Shown here piece by piece: positions 1 through 7,218 of a DNA stretch of 15,875 nucleotides. The notes below the pieces were generated by a model that worked only from the letters and a program-made list of their open reading frames with translations, was not told the DNA's origin and made no database searches. The stretch is from an uncultured Chromatiaceae bacterium (lineage in GTDB: Bacteria; Pseudomonadota; Gammaproteobacteria; Enterobacterales; Alteromonadaceae), in contig CAMLSF010000092.1 in the NCBI GenBank assembly GCA_946482615.1, positions 1 to 15,875 on the forward strand, read 5' to 3'. Every line of letters begins with the position of its first letter. Position 1 is the first letter of the stretch. A program made the translations under genes and the position numbers.

Positions 1-125
1 ATTTTGCACAGCGTAAGTTGCCGAAGGCGAACATCATGGACGATGTGAGTGACAAAATAGCAGGACAGCTATTTTGCACAGCGTAAGTTGCCGAAGGCGA
101 ACATCATGGACGATGTGAGTGACAA
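1..125. repeat. Two exact 55-bp direct repeats
   Basis: Bases 1-55 and 71-125 are identical, separated by a 15-base spacer (56-70), giving a 70-bp period. Each copy contains a short inverted repeat, ACATC and GATGT around ATGGAC, that could form a small hairpin. The window begins at the first base of a copy, so further copies may lie upstream. No gene can be supported inside the repeat. Its family and function are not recognised. Confidence 0.9.
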
Positions 126-250
126 TTGTTCCTGACCTTTTTGTGTTCTATTAGTATTCTGCATTTTGATATCTTCTTCGCTTTCTTCTGGTTGTTCCGC
201 CTGTCTCTGGTTTACACTGCTGTTTTTCTTTTGTCCTGGTTATTATCTCT
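126..250 (+). other. T-rich upstream region with weak promoter-like elements
   Basis: This stretch lies between the direct repeats and the first gene and is strongly pyrimidine-rich on the + strand. A weak sigma70-like pair, TTGTTC (126-131) and TATTAG (149-154) with a 17-base spacer, is present, but each box matches the consensus poorly. One frame is open from 123 to a TGA at 252-254 and would encode a very hydrophobic stretch, as expected from T-rich DNA. It has no ATG start. Confidence 0.3.
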
Positions 251-721
251 ATGATCCGTTTAAGTCAAAAAGGCTGGAATAACGTCATGATTTACACAGT
301 GGTGATTTTAATCACCCTGTTTGTCGGCCTGCCTGAATACTTAAAACAACAGCGCAATGAGCCAGCGACTAGTTTGGTCTCTTTCAGCCAGACTTTACTG
401 GCTTTGCACTTTCCAAAATACAAGATTGAACGGGCAGGGCCTGAATGGCGCTCTGTGCCCCAGGTTTTGACCGACGAACAATTAAGCAGTTTATTGCAGC
501 AGTGGCAGCAGGCGACTTTACCGGAGAAATCGCCGCTGAACCCTATCAATCCTGTGCTGGTGACTGAAGTGTCAGTCTGGTTAACAGGTAAACCTGCACA
601 GCAGCAATGGCAGTTGTATCAGGCCGGTGAGTATTATTGGTTAAAAGCTGTAGAAGCCGATTTGTGGTACCGTTTACCAGAAGGCCAGGCCGACTTATTG
701 TTCCCATCCGTTTTACGTTGA
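251..721 (+). CDS. Small membrane-anchored protein of unknown function, upstream of mutM
   Basis: This 156-residue protein is not recognised. The N-terminus carries a basic n-region followed by one hydrophobic segment (about residues 13-30, [16 protein letters not shown]), so it is probably a single-pass inner-membrane protein with a soluble periplasmic part. The remainder is rich in Gln, Leu and Trp and shows no catalytic motif or cysteine pattern. The start could be ATG 251 or ATG 287 (residue 13). Neither has a strong Shine-Dalgarno sequence, and both keep the membrane segment. Its stop is 7 bases before mutM, so the two are probably cotranscribed, but nothing in the sequence links it to DNA repair. 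Confidence 0.72.
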   Translation: MIRLSQKGWNNVMIYTVVILITLFVGLPEYLKQQRNEPATSLVSFSQTLLALHFPKYKIERAGPEWRSVPQVLTDEQLSSLLQQWQQATLPEKSPLNPINPVLVTEVSVWLTGKPAQQQWQLYQAGEYYWLKAVEADLWYRLPEGQADLLFPSVLR

Positions 722-728
722 GGCTGTT

Positions 729-1544
729 ATGCCAGAATTACCAGAAGTCGAAGTATCCCGTTTAGGCATCAGCCCTCATCTGCAGCAGCAAGGTATCGAA
801 AAAGTCGTAGTGCGGCAACGCCAATTGCGTTGGTGGATACCTGATGAAGTCTTGGAAATTAAGCAACAACCTGTGCTTGATGTGACAAGACGGGCGAAAT
901 ACCTGCTTATTCATTTGCCGGAAGGCGAATTGATTATCCATCTGGGGATGTCAGGTCATCTGAAAGTGGTGCCGCAAAGTACAGCTGCAGGCAAACATGA
1001 TCATGTGGATATTTATTTAAGTAATGGCTTTATGCTGCGTTTAAACGACACCAGACGTTTTGGCGCTGTATTGTGGCAGCCAAAAGACACGCTGCATCCC
1101 CTGATGGCCAACCTGGGCCCTGAGCCTTTGCTGGGGGATTTCCATGGCGCTATGTTGCTGGCCGCCTGTCAAAAACGCAGTAGTGCCATCAAACTGGTGT
1201 TGATGGATAATCATGTGGTGGTTGGTGTGGGTAATATTTATGCCAATGAAGCTTTGTTTCAGGCCGGTATTCACCCCAAAATGCCGGCGAATCAACTCAG
1301 CGCAGAAAAAGCAGAGCTGCTGGTGCAGGTGGTCAAACAAATTCTGGCCAAAGCTATTACTCAAGGTGGCACTACCTTAAAAGACTTTAGCCAAGCCGAT
1401 GGCAAGCCCGGTTATTTTGCCCAGCAACTTCTGGTTTATGGCCGGGGGGGCGAGGAGTGTTTTAGTTGTAACACTGAACTGAAAGAAATACGTTTAGGTC
1501 AGCGCAGTACTGTCTATTGCCCACAATGTCAGGGCGAACACTAG
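729..1544 (+). CDS. mutM: Formamidopyrimidine-DNA glycosylase (Fpg/MutM)
   Basis: A bifunctional base-excision repair enzyme that removes 8-oxoguanine and ring-opened purines and then nicks the abasic strand. All hallmark elements are present: MPELPEVEV at the N-terminus (catalytic Pro2 and Glu3 after Met removal), Lys57 in RRAKYLL, LGMSGHL (72-78), NDTRRFG (106-112), the helix-two-turn-helix region [17 protein letters not shown] (167-183), and the C-terminal zinc finger with Cys244, Cys247, Cys264 and Cys267. Arg259 in GQRS matches the arginine that contacts DNA phosphate in the family. The length of 271 residues is normal. It follows the upstream gene by 7 bases. It converges on the Omp85 gene so tightly that both stop codons lie in one CTAG. 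Confidence 0.98.
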   Translation: MPELPEVEVSRLGISPHLQQQGIEKVVVRQRQLRWWIPDEVLEIKQQPVLDVTRRAKYLLIHLPEGELIIHLGMSGHLKVVPQSTAAGKHDHVDIYLSNGFMLRLNDTRRFGAVLWQPKDTLHPLMANLGPEPLLGDFHGAMLLAACQKRSSAIKLVLMDNHVVVGVGNIYANEALFQAGIHPKMPANQLSAEKAELLVQVVKQILAKAITQGGTTLKDFSQADGKPGYFAQQLLVYGRGGEECFSCNTELKEIRLGQRSTVYCPQCQGEH

Positions 1545-3187
1545 AAACTCTGTTTGGCCAGTATGCGCCATTCCACACCGGATAAATCATCGTCACCACC
1601 AAAGGCTTTGGTGAGATCAATATGGATCATGGTGCCTCGGCTGCTGTGGCTGGACAGCAAACGTATGCCGGCACCTATGCCATACAAAGTCTGATCGCCT
1701 GAACTGCCGGGTAAATCCGGGTTGTCGCCCCAGGTGCGGCCCATATCGGCGAAGCTGGCGTAGCCCACATCAAAAATCTGCGCTATGGATACATTGCTGT
1801 AATAGCGGTATTCCATAGTAGCCAATGCCAGACGTTCACCGGTTTGATAATACAAAGGGAAAGCCCGCAGCCCAGTGTCGCCACCTAAGCTTAACCGCTC
1901 ATCACGGAATAAATCATGGCCGTACTGGTACGTCAGCTGGCCGACCAGACTATGCTGTGGGTCAAATTTATGAATTAACATCAGATGAGTTTTGATTAAG
2001 CTCTGACTGAGGTCGGCCTGTTCCAGCTGACTGGCGAAGGCTGAAGTCAGCAAATAGTTATCTGCTGTGAGTTCTGTGGCTTTATAAGCTGAAGCTGTGA
2101 CTTGCCAGCCGTTGTCGTCAGCGCCCAGCATAGGGGCCAGATACGCCAGTTTTACGTCAGCCTGCCAGCCTAAGTTGATGTCTTCTACCCTGTTAAACTG
2201 GTAGATATTAAACATTTGCCTGTAATCGGATTCCAAATACTGCCAGGCCAACCAAAACTGGGATAAATCACGTTTTTCTGGTGTGCCAAACAAGGTATCC
2301 GGTGTTTGTTCGAACTGCACTTCGTTGTGGGTAGCGCCAACAAAAACACGTTGCACCCAATTGTCAGCAGCAGATACTTTCAAGCCCCCCTGAAGATCAA
2401 AATATCTTTTTTGTTTCTGAAATTCGTTCACTTCATCACCCTGCAGGTATTCGTTAATATCCTGGCTGTCCTGATCCAAAGTCAGGGCAAAAGACCAGGG
2501 AGCGTTGAGGCGGTAAAAAGGTTTTTCGACGGCAATTAAGTATGATTCACCATCAGATTTATCAGCGTAACGGGTACTTAACCCCCAGTGACTACCGAAC
2601 ATATTGGGTGAGCGGAAATTCACTAAGTAGCTGGTGCGTTCGCTGTCATGTTCATAATCGAGGTTGATTTGGTTGCCTGTTCCAAACAGGTTATCTTCGG
2701 CCAAACCAAAAGTAGAACGACTTTCACCACCTTCGCGACTGGCAGAAATTTTCGGCAGTAATGACCAGTTATCCCAGCTGGTGATGGTCACTATCACCTG
2801 TTGATCCGGGCACTGATGTGAGACCCGTACTTCGACTTTACGCAGATAACGTCTGGTTCTTAATAAACGCTCAGTTTCTGCCAGACTATCCGCATTCAGC
2901 GCATCACCAGCTTTAAACAACACATCTTCCCGCAGTGTGGCTTCTTTAGTGATCATATGAGTGCGGTTAGCAAAGCGGTGAAACCAGTAAGTATTGGGTT
3001 GTTCTAAATCAAACACGTCATTTCGGACAAAACGGACTTCCTTAATAGTTTGTCCGCTATAAAGATGAAAATCTGACGTTGATTCAATCTGTGTGCACAG
3101 TTCTGAAGCATGCGCATGACTATTCAGGCTTAGCAAAAATATCGCAAAAGCTGCTGTCAGTGGTTTGAGTAAAATACGGCTGTACAT
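1541..3187 (-). CDS. Omp85-family (BamA/TamA-like) outer-membrane protein with a single POTRA-like domain
   Basis: With the start at 3187 the product has 548 residues: a signal peptide ([20 protein letters not shown], cleavage near residue 28, AHAS), one POTRA-like domain (about 44-137), then a beta-barrel of alternating strands to the C-terminal Phe. The segment [14 protein letters not shown] (431-444) is at the place of the conserved Omp85 L6 motif (usually VRGF/Y); here it reads LRAF. Cys31 and Cys126 flank the POTRA region and could form a disulfide. The frame is open to ATG 3274, but that extension would begin inside a terminator hairpin (3262-3290) and puts 29 residues before the signal peptide. 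ATG 3208 is another possible start. Members assemble or translocate proteins or lipids at the outer membrane; the substrate here is unknown. Confidence 0.85.
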   Translation of the reverse strand: MYSRILLKPLTAAFAIFLLSLNSHAHASELCTQIESTSDFHLYSGQTIKEVRFVRNDVFDLEQPNTYWFHRFANRTHMITKEATLREDVLFKAGDALNADSLAETERLLRTRRYLRKVEVRVSHQCPDQQVIVTITSWDNWSLLPKISASREGGESRSTFGLAEDNLFGTGNQINLDYEHDSERTSYLVNFRSPNMFGSHWGLSTRYADKSDGESYLIAVEKPFYRLNAPWSFALTLDQDSQDINEYLQGDEVNEFQKQKRYFDLQGGLKVSAADNWVQRVFVGATHNEVQFEQTPDTLFGTPEKRDLSQFWLAWQYLESDYRQMFNIYQFNRVEDINLGWQADVKLAYLAPMLGADDNGWQVTASAYKATELTADNYLLTSAFASQLEQADLSQSLIKTHLMLIHKFDPQHSLVGQLTYQYGHDLFRDERLSLGGDTGLRAFPLYYQTGERLALATMEYRYYSNVSIAQIFDVGYASFADMGRTWGDNPDLPGSSGDQTLYGIGAGIRLLSSHSSRGTMIHIDLTKAFGGDDDLSGVEWRILAKQSF

Positions 3188-3261
3188 CTTCAACACGACA
3201 ACATCCATTTCTGTTGATTGGGTTTTATCATGACACAATTTACGGCAAGAGCTAGCAGAAA

Positions 3262-3290
3262 AGACTGAGAACACAGATTGCTCTCAGTCT
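3262..3290 (-). terminator. Probable Rho-independent terminator of the small secreted-protein gene
   Basis: Arms AGACTGAGA (3262-3270) and TCTCAGTCT (3282-3290) pair perfectly over 9 bases with an 11-base loop. Read on the minus strand, the hairpin is followed by TTTCT, a short U tract. It lies 18 bases beyond the stop of the gene at 3308-3625 and before the likely start of the Omp85 gene, separating the two transcription units. Confidence 0.65.
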
Positions 3291-3307
3291 GGACAAATAA
3301 ACAGAAC

Positions 3308-3625
3308 TTATTTTGAAGCGGCTTTAATGGCGGCGATTTGGCTGTCTGATAAACGTACTACACTGCCAGGATAAGGTTTACCCATAGGATAATCCCATTC
3401 TTTTGGCCGTGATGCTTCTACAACTTCTTTAAAGGCGTTGCAGACCTTTTTAGAAGGTTCATCACCGAGCTTTTTCGCATAAGCCTCCAACATTCTGTTA
3501 TCTACACCTTCATTCGACAGTACACAATAACCTTCGGTCGAATACAGTACTTCTTCTTCCGCAGTTGCAGCAGATACAGTTCCCAGACAAAGTAAAGCGA
3601 TACAGATTTTATTTATGTTTTTCAT
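3308..3625 (-). CDS. Small secreted protein of unknown function
   Basis: The 105-residue product begins with a clear Sec signal peptide (MKNINKICIALLCLGTVSA, followed by ATA and then EEE), leaving a mature protein of about 83 residues that should be periplasmic. The start at 3625 is chosen because AAGGA lies 5 bases upstream; the ATG 10 codons earlier has no such site and would spoil the signal peptide. The mature chain is charged and contains two cysteines (in GYCVLS and KKVCNAF), compatible with one disulfide. I do not recognise the family. It is followed by a terminator, and an inverted repeat lies just before its start, so it may be its own transcription unit. Confidence 0.78.
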   Translation of the reverse strand: MKNINKICIALLCLGTVSAATAEEEVLYSTEGYCVLSNEGVDNRMLEAYAKKLGDEPSKKVCNAFKEVVEASRPKEWDYPMGKPYPGSVVRLSDSQIAAIKAASK

Positions 3626-3647
3626 ATGAGTCCTTGATTTCACTACA

Positions 3648-3668
3648 CTTACCATGATGCTTGGTAAG
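3648..3668. promoter_or_regulatory. Inverted repeat upstream of the small secreted-protein gene
   Basis: CTTACCA (3648-3654) and TGGTAAG (3662-3668) are perfect 7-base arms with a 7-base spacer, 23-43 bases upstream of the start codon at 3625 on the minus strand. The position and symmetry suit a regulator binding site near the promoter, or a hairpin in the 5' untranslated region. No strong sigma70 boxes are visible around it. Confidence 0.4.
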
Positions 3669-3706
3669 CAAACTTAACTCTAGGACAGTTTCAGCGCTTT
3701 GCCAGT

Positions 3707-4549
3707 TTATCCTTGGATCTTATTCTGTGGTTCATTGCGCAGCAAAGCCAAAGTACTTTGGCTCAGGCTGAGCTCCCGTTGCGGAAATGGCAAGTCAATA
3801 CCCTGCTGATCAAAGGCCTGTTTGATCTCTTCAAGTAAACAAGTGCGTAGTTCTCTGTAGTTTTCTTTTCTGGTCCAGACAGAAAACTGTAAATCCAGTG
3901 ACGACTCGGCAAAATTTAAAAACTGAAATACAGGCACAGGTTCATCCAGGCTGAGCGGGTTTTGTTCTGCTACCTGCAACAAAACTTGCCGGACCTGGCT
4001 GATATTTTCTTTGTAGGCCACGCCAATTTTCAGATCCAGCCGGCGGATAGGAAAGCGGGTTAAGTTAGTGACTTCGGTTTTAATCAGGCTTTCGTTGGGA
4101 ATACGCACAAAAAGGTTATCAAAGGTGCGTAATTTAATAGACAGCAGGTCGATTGATAAAATTTCACCTGTGGTGTTGCCGACCTGAATGGTGTCGCCAA
4201 TCTGAAAAGGCCGCTCGCCTATTAAAAACAAACCGCTGATCAGGTTCGACACTGAGGTTTGAGACGCAAAACCTATGGCAACAGACAGCACCCCGGCAGC
4301 ACCGAGCAATACCCCTAAATTAAAACCTAATTGTTTTAACCCGCTGGCAATAAACAGGGCCAACACCAGCCAGTACACCAGACGGCGGCTTAAACTGGCA
4401 TGATGGGGGCTAAAACGTTTTAAGCAGATTTTATAAGTGACGCGTGCTAACAAACTGGCAGCTAAAAAGCCAACAATAAACAGCAGGCCAGCCTGCATCA
4501 GGGATAAAAACTTATCGGAATCCAGATAGTTAATCACCAGATCAATCAT
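3707..4549 (-). CDS. mscS: Small-conductance mechanosensitive channel (MscS family)
   Basis: A tension-gated inner-membrane channel that releases solutes during hypo-osmotic shock. The 280 residues match the usual length (about 286 in E. coli). Three membrane segments are visible (about 15-37, 57-75 and 80-112). The pore helix TM3 has the Gly/Ala-rich pattern LGAAGVLSVAIGFASQTSVS (82-101), followed by the family signature NLISGLFLIGERPFQIGD (102-119). The beta domain (about 120-165) and the mixed alpha/beta cytoplasmic vestibule follow. The ATG overlaps the stop of the upstream gene as ATGA, implying translational coupling. No clear terminator follows it. The C-terminal tail after about residue 260 is Gln/Leu-rich and not conserved. 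Confidence 0.96.
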   Translation of the reverse strand: MIDLVINYLDSDKFLSLMQAGLLFIVGFLAASLLARVTYKICLKRFSPHHASLSRRLVYWLVLALFIASGLKQLGFNLGVLLGAAGVLSVAIGFASQTSVSNLISGLFLIGERPFQIGDTIQVGNTTGEILSIDLLSIKLRTFDNLFVRIPNESLIKTEVTNLTRFPIRRLDLKIGVAYKENISQVRQVLLQVAEQNPLSLDEPVPVFQFLNFAESSLDLQFSVWTRKENYRELRTCLLEEIKQAFDQQGIDLPFPQRELSLSQSTLALLRNEPQNKIQG

Positions 4550-5361
4550 AAAGTCCCCCGGCTTGCTGCATGAGCAAATAAATCACTGAAAGCGCGGAAC
4601 AGGCCATGTTTTTCCATATACAAACGTGGCTTGGCTAAACGCTCTGCACCATCTGAACCTGCTGGCATTTTTTTGCTGATCTGCAACCGGCTGAGTTCGG
4701 CGTCATCCTGATGATCCAGCAGCACCTGATCTGTCCACAAACTGCCGTCGGCCAGACCGTATAAGGATAAATAAGGCACAGGTAAACTGAGTTTTTCGAT
4801 GCTCATCATCTGGCTGGAGTTATTTTTCACTGTGACAGGAGTCACAGCTTTATGCACTCGTCTTGGCAGTTCTTCTTTACTGTGTCTGGCCTGAGTTTTA
4901 TCGGCATAACAGAGTTCGCCTACTTGGGTATTGGGGCCAAACCAGGTATCGGACAAACGCTGGCTTTGTACTTCTTGCAAGATCAAATCGGGCTGCTGCA
5001 ATTCAATACGGATACTGACTGGGCTGCTGATGTAAAAGGTGACTTGCTCACCTGGTGGTATATAAACGGGTTGATGAGTTTTAACCACCACAGGGCGATC
5101 CACTAATACAGGTTTAAGGCAAAACTGCAGCGGTTCGTTTTCAAAGACAAAACGGCTGGCCAGGCGATGCTGTGGCCATTGTGGCAGCAATTCAGATGCC
5201 AGCTCCTGGTGTTCTGCATGACTCAGCAATTCAGTAGCAAGACGCCATTCCCCGGCTTTACGCTGTAAAAAGATCAGCAGAGGCCCCAGCTGAATTTTAC
5301 AGCTTTGATCGTTGAGCAGTGTTTGAGGTTGCCACCACAGCACTTTATTGTCGCCAAACAT
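4546..5361 (-). CDS. DUF432-like protein coupled to MscS
   Basis: The 271-residue product looks soluble, with no signal peptide or membrane helix. I assign it tentatively to DUF432 from remembered family features: a central block RPVVVKTHQPVYIPPGEQV (89-107) followed by a strand-rich region ending SPVSIRIEL, then LSDTWFGP plus GELCYA (136-154), and LPVPYLSLYG (193-202) with LWT (208-210). The function of DUF432 is unknown to me. The start at 5361 is preferred because AAAGGA sits 6 bases before it; the frame is open to ATG 5406, which has only a weak site. The stop overlaps the mscS start by 4 bases, so it probably acts with the channel, for example as a cytoplasmic partner or regulator. That role is inference. 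Confidence 0.78.
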   Translation of the reverse strand: MFGDNKVLWWQPQTLLNDQSCKIQLGPLLIFLQRKAGEWRLATELLSHAEHQELASELLPQWPQHRLASRFVFENEPLQFCLKPVLVDRPVVVKTHQPVYIPPGEQVTFYISSPVSIRIELQQPDLILQEVQSQRLSDTWFGPNTQVGELCYADKTQARHSKEELPRRVHKAVTPVTVKNNSSQMMSIEKLSLPVPYLSLYGLADGSLWTDQVLLDHQDDAELSRLQISKKMPAGSDGAERLAKPRLYMEKHGLFRAFSDLFAHAASRGTL

Positions 5362-5428
5362 CTGATGTCCTTTTAGCGTTCGGGTACAGCCTGCACTAAA
5401 ATGCATACTTCTGCCGCTATTAAGTTGA

Positions 5429-5580
5429 GGTTAAGTGGTTACAGGAGTAAAATGATGCTCGTTTTTTGCTGTATCAGCAATAAGTTAAGCTGATATTCCT
5501 CTGCAACAACAAAGGAGAGTTCCGTTTTTATGGACGTACCCAGTCACAGGCTTAGCCTGACATACAACTTAACCCTGTAG
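5429..5580 (+). promoter_or_regulatory. Structured mgtE leader candidate
   Basis: GGTTAAGT (5429-5436) is exactly complementary to ACTTAACC (5567-5574), forming a possible closing stem. Inside lie two hairpins: TTGCTG and CAGCAA around TAT (5466-5480), and GTC-AC-AGGC paired with GCCT-GAC (5543-5561, with a two-base bulge). GTTAAG (5484-5489) could compete for the same 3' arm. A short open frame (5530-5580) runs through that arm. The layout resembles an attenuator or ion-sensing leader. It does not clearly match the M-box or enterobacterial mgtA leader as I know them. The transcription start is not established, so the RNA is a hypothesis. Confidence 0.35.
5530..5580 (+). CDS. Possible 16-residue leader peptide upstream of mgtE
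   Basis: ATG 5530 opens a frame encoding MDVPSHRLSLTYNLTL and ending at TAG 5578-5580, 64 bases before the mgtE start. AAGGAGAG (5512-5519) is a strong Shine-Dalgarno sequence but is 10 bases from the ATG, somewhat far. The last codons cover the 3' arm of the predicted long-range stem (5567-5574), so ribosome progress could decide whether that stem forms. Leader peptides control Mg transporter genes in enteric bacteria (mgtL), and this one also has Asp and Pro near its start. Homology is not claimed. It could be a chance frame. Confidence 0.3.
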   Translation: MDVPSHRLSLTYNLTL

Positions 5581-5644
5581 TTTTGCTGTAGACCGCTGGT
5601 TTGTCTGAACCTTGCGACTACGGCCTGTAGTTCGAGGTGAAAAC

Positions 5645-6994
5645 ATGGAACCCTTAGTTCTGATCCATACCTTACGTGCTGCTCTGGAGAGCGGTGATTT
5701 CTCTGTATTATCTGTGCGTTTGGCTGATACCCACGCAGCCGATTTAGCCGGTGCTTTGGCCGAGTTTTCCACAGCACATCAGTGGCAACTGTTAAGTTGT
5801 TTTCCGTTAAGTACACAAGCCGAAGTTTTCAGTTATTTACCTGAAGAGCAGCAGGTAGAACTGGCTCACACAGTGCGTCGGCAGGACTTCACCCCTGTGA
5901 TTCGTCAAATGTCGTCTGATGAACGGGCTGACTTGTTTAATAAGCTGTCTGATGCACAAAAACAAGCATTGTTACCTGCTTTGGCGCAGGCAGAACGCGA
6001 TGATGTGCTGAGCTTGTCCTCATACTCTGAAGGCACAGCAGGTGCCATTATGAGTTCAGACTACGCTATGTTGTCGCCGGATTTAACCGTCACTCAAGCC
6101 ATAGAGGTGCTACGCAACGAAGCGCCGGACAAAGAGACTATTTACCTGTCTTATGTGGTGGATCAGGACCGCACTTTGATTGGTGCTTTGTCTTTGCGTG
6201 AGCTTATTCTGGCACCGACCTATGCGTTGGTCGATGACGTAATGAAACACGATCCTATTCATGTCAAAGTGGATACGGAGCAGGAAGAAGTAGCGTCCCT
6301 GATCGCGAAGTACGATTTAATAGCTATTCCTGTGGTCAATGCGCAAGGGCAGTTAGTAGGCATAGTCACCCACGATGACGCGATGGACGTAGCAGCTGCC
6401 GAAGCGACCGAAGACTTTCACAAAACCGCTACTATCGGCAAGCTGGAAGGCAGTGTCAAAGATGCCAAAATCAGCCTGTTATACCGCAAACGTGTGGTCT
6501 GGCTGGTGGTGCTGGTGTTTGGCAATATTTTTTCAGGTGCAGGTTTAGCCGCTTTTGAACAAATTATTTCTGAACATATAGCTTTGTTGTTTTTCCTGCC
6601 GTTATTGATTGCCAGTAGTGGTAATGCTGGTGCTCAGTCCGGTACTTTGATGGTGCGGGCTTTAGCTACGGGTGATATTAAATTACGCCACTGGGGCAAG
6701 ATGTTGGGGAAAGAAGTGCTGGTGGCGGGTTTATTAGGTTTGACTATGGCGCTTGCTGTTTATGCACTGGGCTACTGGCGTGGTGGCCTGGATATAGCGC
6801 TGGTGGTCGCCGCTACTATGCTGATTGTGGTGCTGGTGGGAAGCTTAGTGGGTTTATCTTTACCCTTTTTGCTCAGCCGTTTTGGCATGGACCCGGCCAC
6901 CGCCAGCGGACCTTTGATTACGTCCATCGCCGATGTGGCTGGTGTAGTGATTTATTTCTCTATTGCCAGCTGGTATTTACCTGCTTTGATTTAA
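5645..6994 (+). CDS. mgtE: Magnesium transporter MgtE
   Basis: A Mg2+-gated inner-membrane channel. Start 5645 is chosen because GAGGTG lies 5 bases upstream; the frame is open to 5612 without a comparable site. The 449 residues show the family order: an N-terminal helical domain (about 1-125), two CBS domains (about 130-255), a linker helix (about 260-280) and five membrane segments (about 285-449). The pore-region motif LLIASSGNAGAQSGTLMVRA (320-339) and the late MDPATASGPLITSIADVAG (415-433), with Asp416 and Asp430, match the family; the aspartate of DPATASGP binds Mg2+ in the characterised channel. It is transcribed divergently from the DUF432-mscS pair and is followed by the TPP riboswitch operon. 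Confidence 0.97.
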   Translation: MEPLVLIHTLRAALESGDFSVLSVRLADTHAADLAGALAEFSTAHQWQLLSCFPLSTQAEVFSYLPEEQQVELAHTVRRQDFTPVIRQMSSDERADLFNKLSDAQKQALLPALAQAERDDVLSLSSYSEGTAGAIMSSDYAMLSPDLTVTQAIEVLRNEAPDKETIYLSYVVDQDRTLIGALSLRELILAPTYALVDDVMKHDPIHVKVDTEQEEVASLIAKYDLIAIPVVNAQGQLVGIVTHDDAMDVAAAEATEDFHKTATIGKLEGSVKDAKISLLYRKRVVWLVVLVFGNIFSGAGLAAFEQIISEHIALLFFLPLLIASSGNAGAQSGTLMVRALATGDIKLRHWGKMLGKEVLVAGLLGLTMALAVYALGYWRGGLDIALVVAATMLIVVLVGSLVGLSLPFLLSRFGMDPATASGPLITSIADVAGVVIYFSIASWYLPALI

Positions 6995-7001
6995 TTCGTA
7001 A

Positions 7002-7031
7002 GCCAGATCTGCATCAGGGTGTCGATCTGGC
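7002..7031 (+). terminator. Hairpin after mgtE, possible weak terminator
   Basis: GCCAGATC (7002-7009) and GATCTGGC (7024-7031) form a perfect 8-base stem with a 14-base loop, 7 bases after the mgtE stop. No U tract follows, so intrinsic termination is doubtful. It may protect the mRNA end or insulate the riboswitch. Confidence 0.35.
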
Positions 7032-7070
7032 AATTGCCTGTCTGAAAAAAAGCCGATACACTGCGCCGCG

Positions 7071-7153
7071 AACCAAGGGGTGCTTTTAGCTGAGACGCCG
7101 TCAAACGCGAACCCTTCGAACCTGATCCGGATCATACCGGCGGAGGGATGGTA
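7071..7153 (+). ncRNA. TPP riboswitch (THI element)
   Basis: The conserved TPP aptamer blocks occur in order: GGGGTGC (7077-7083), CTGAGA (7090-7095), ACCCTT (7111-7116), GAACCTGATC (7118-7127), then the GGAT..TACCGG arm, and GCGGAGGGA (7140-7148). ACCA (7072-7075) and TGGT (7149-7152) can close the P1 stem. It lies 66 bases before the start of the receptor gene. In this family, thiamine pyrophosphate binding lowers expression of thiamine synthesis or uptake genes. Every downstream gene in the run fits thiamine uptake and use, which supports the identification independently. Confidence 0.96.
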
Positions 7154-7181
7154 CTTCTGTATTCCTTTTGCTTTGGTGATC

Positions 7182-7212
7182 CTACATCTATCTGTTTTTT
7201 GATATGGAGTAG
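7182..7212 (+). promoter_or_regulatory. Hairpin that could hide the receptor gene's ribosome binding site
   Basis: CTAC (7182-7185) pairs with GTAG (7209-7212), and TATC (7189-7192) pairs with GATA (7201-7204), with an imperfect internal loop. GGAG (7206-7209), the Shine-Dalgarno sequence 9 bases before ATG 7219, lies within the 3' side. This is a plausible expression platform giving translational repression by the riboswitch. No U-rich intrinsic terminator is seen between aptamer and gene. The stem is short, so the assignment is tentative. Confidence 0.4.
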
Positions 7213-7218
7213 AATCAT

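Noticed and set aside
1..125. CRISPR array
   Set aside because: Only two repeats are visible; they are 55 bp with a 15-bp spacer, unlike CRISPR repeat and spacer lengths, and no cas gene is present.
3188..3274. N-terminal extension of the Omp85 protein to ATG 3274
   Set aside because: The extension starts inside the terminator hairpin of the upstream gene and would place 29 residues, including two cysteines, before an obvious signal peptide.
4852..5106. Plus-strand frame of 84 codons inside the DUF432-like gene
   Set aside because: It is the antisense shadow of a well-supported gene and lacks a ribosome binding site.
5512..5580. yybP-ykoY (Mn2+) or M-box riboswitch upstream of mgtE
   Set aside because: AAGGAGAG and GGACGTACC superficially recall conserved loops, but the remaining conserved blocks and the order of stems do not fit either class as I know it.
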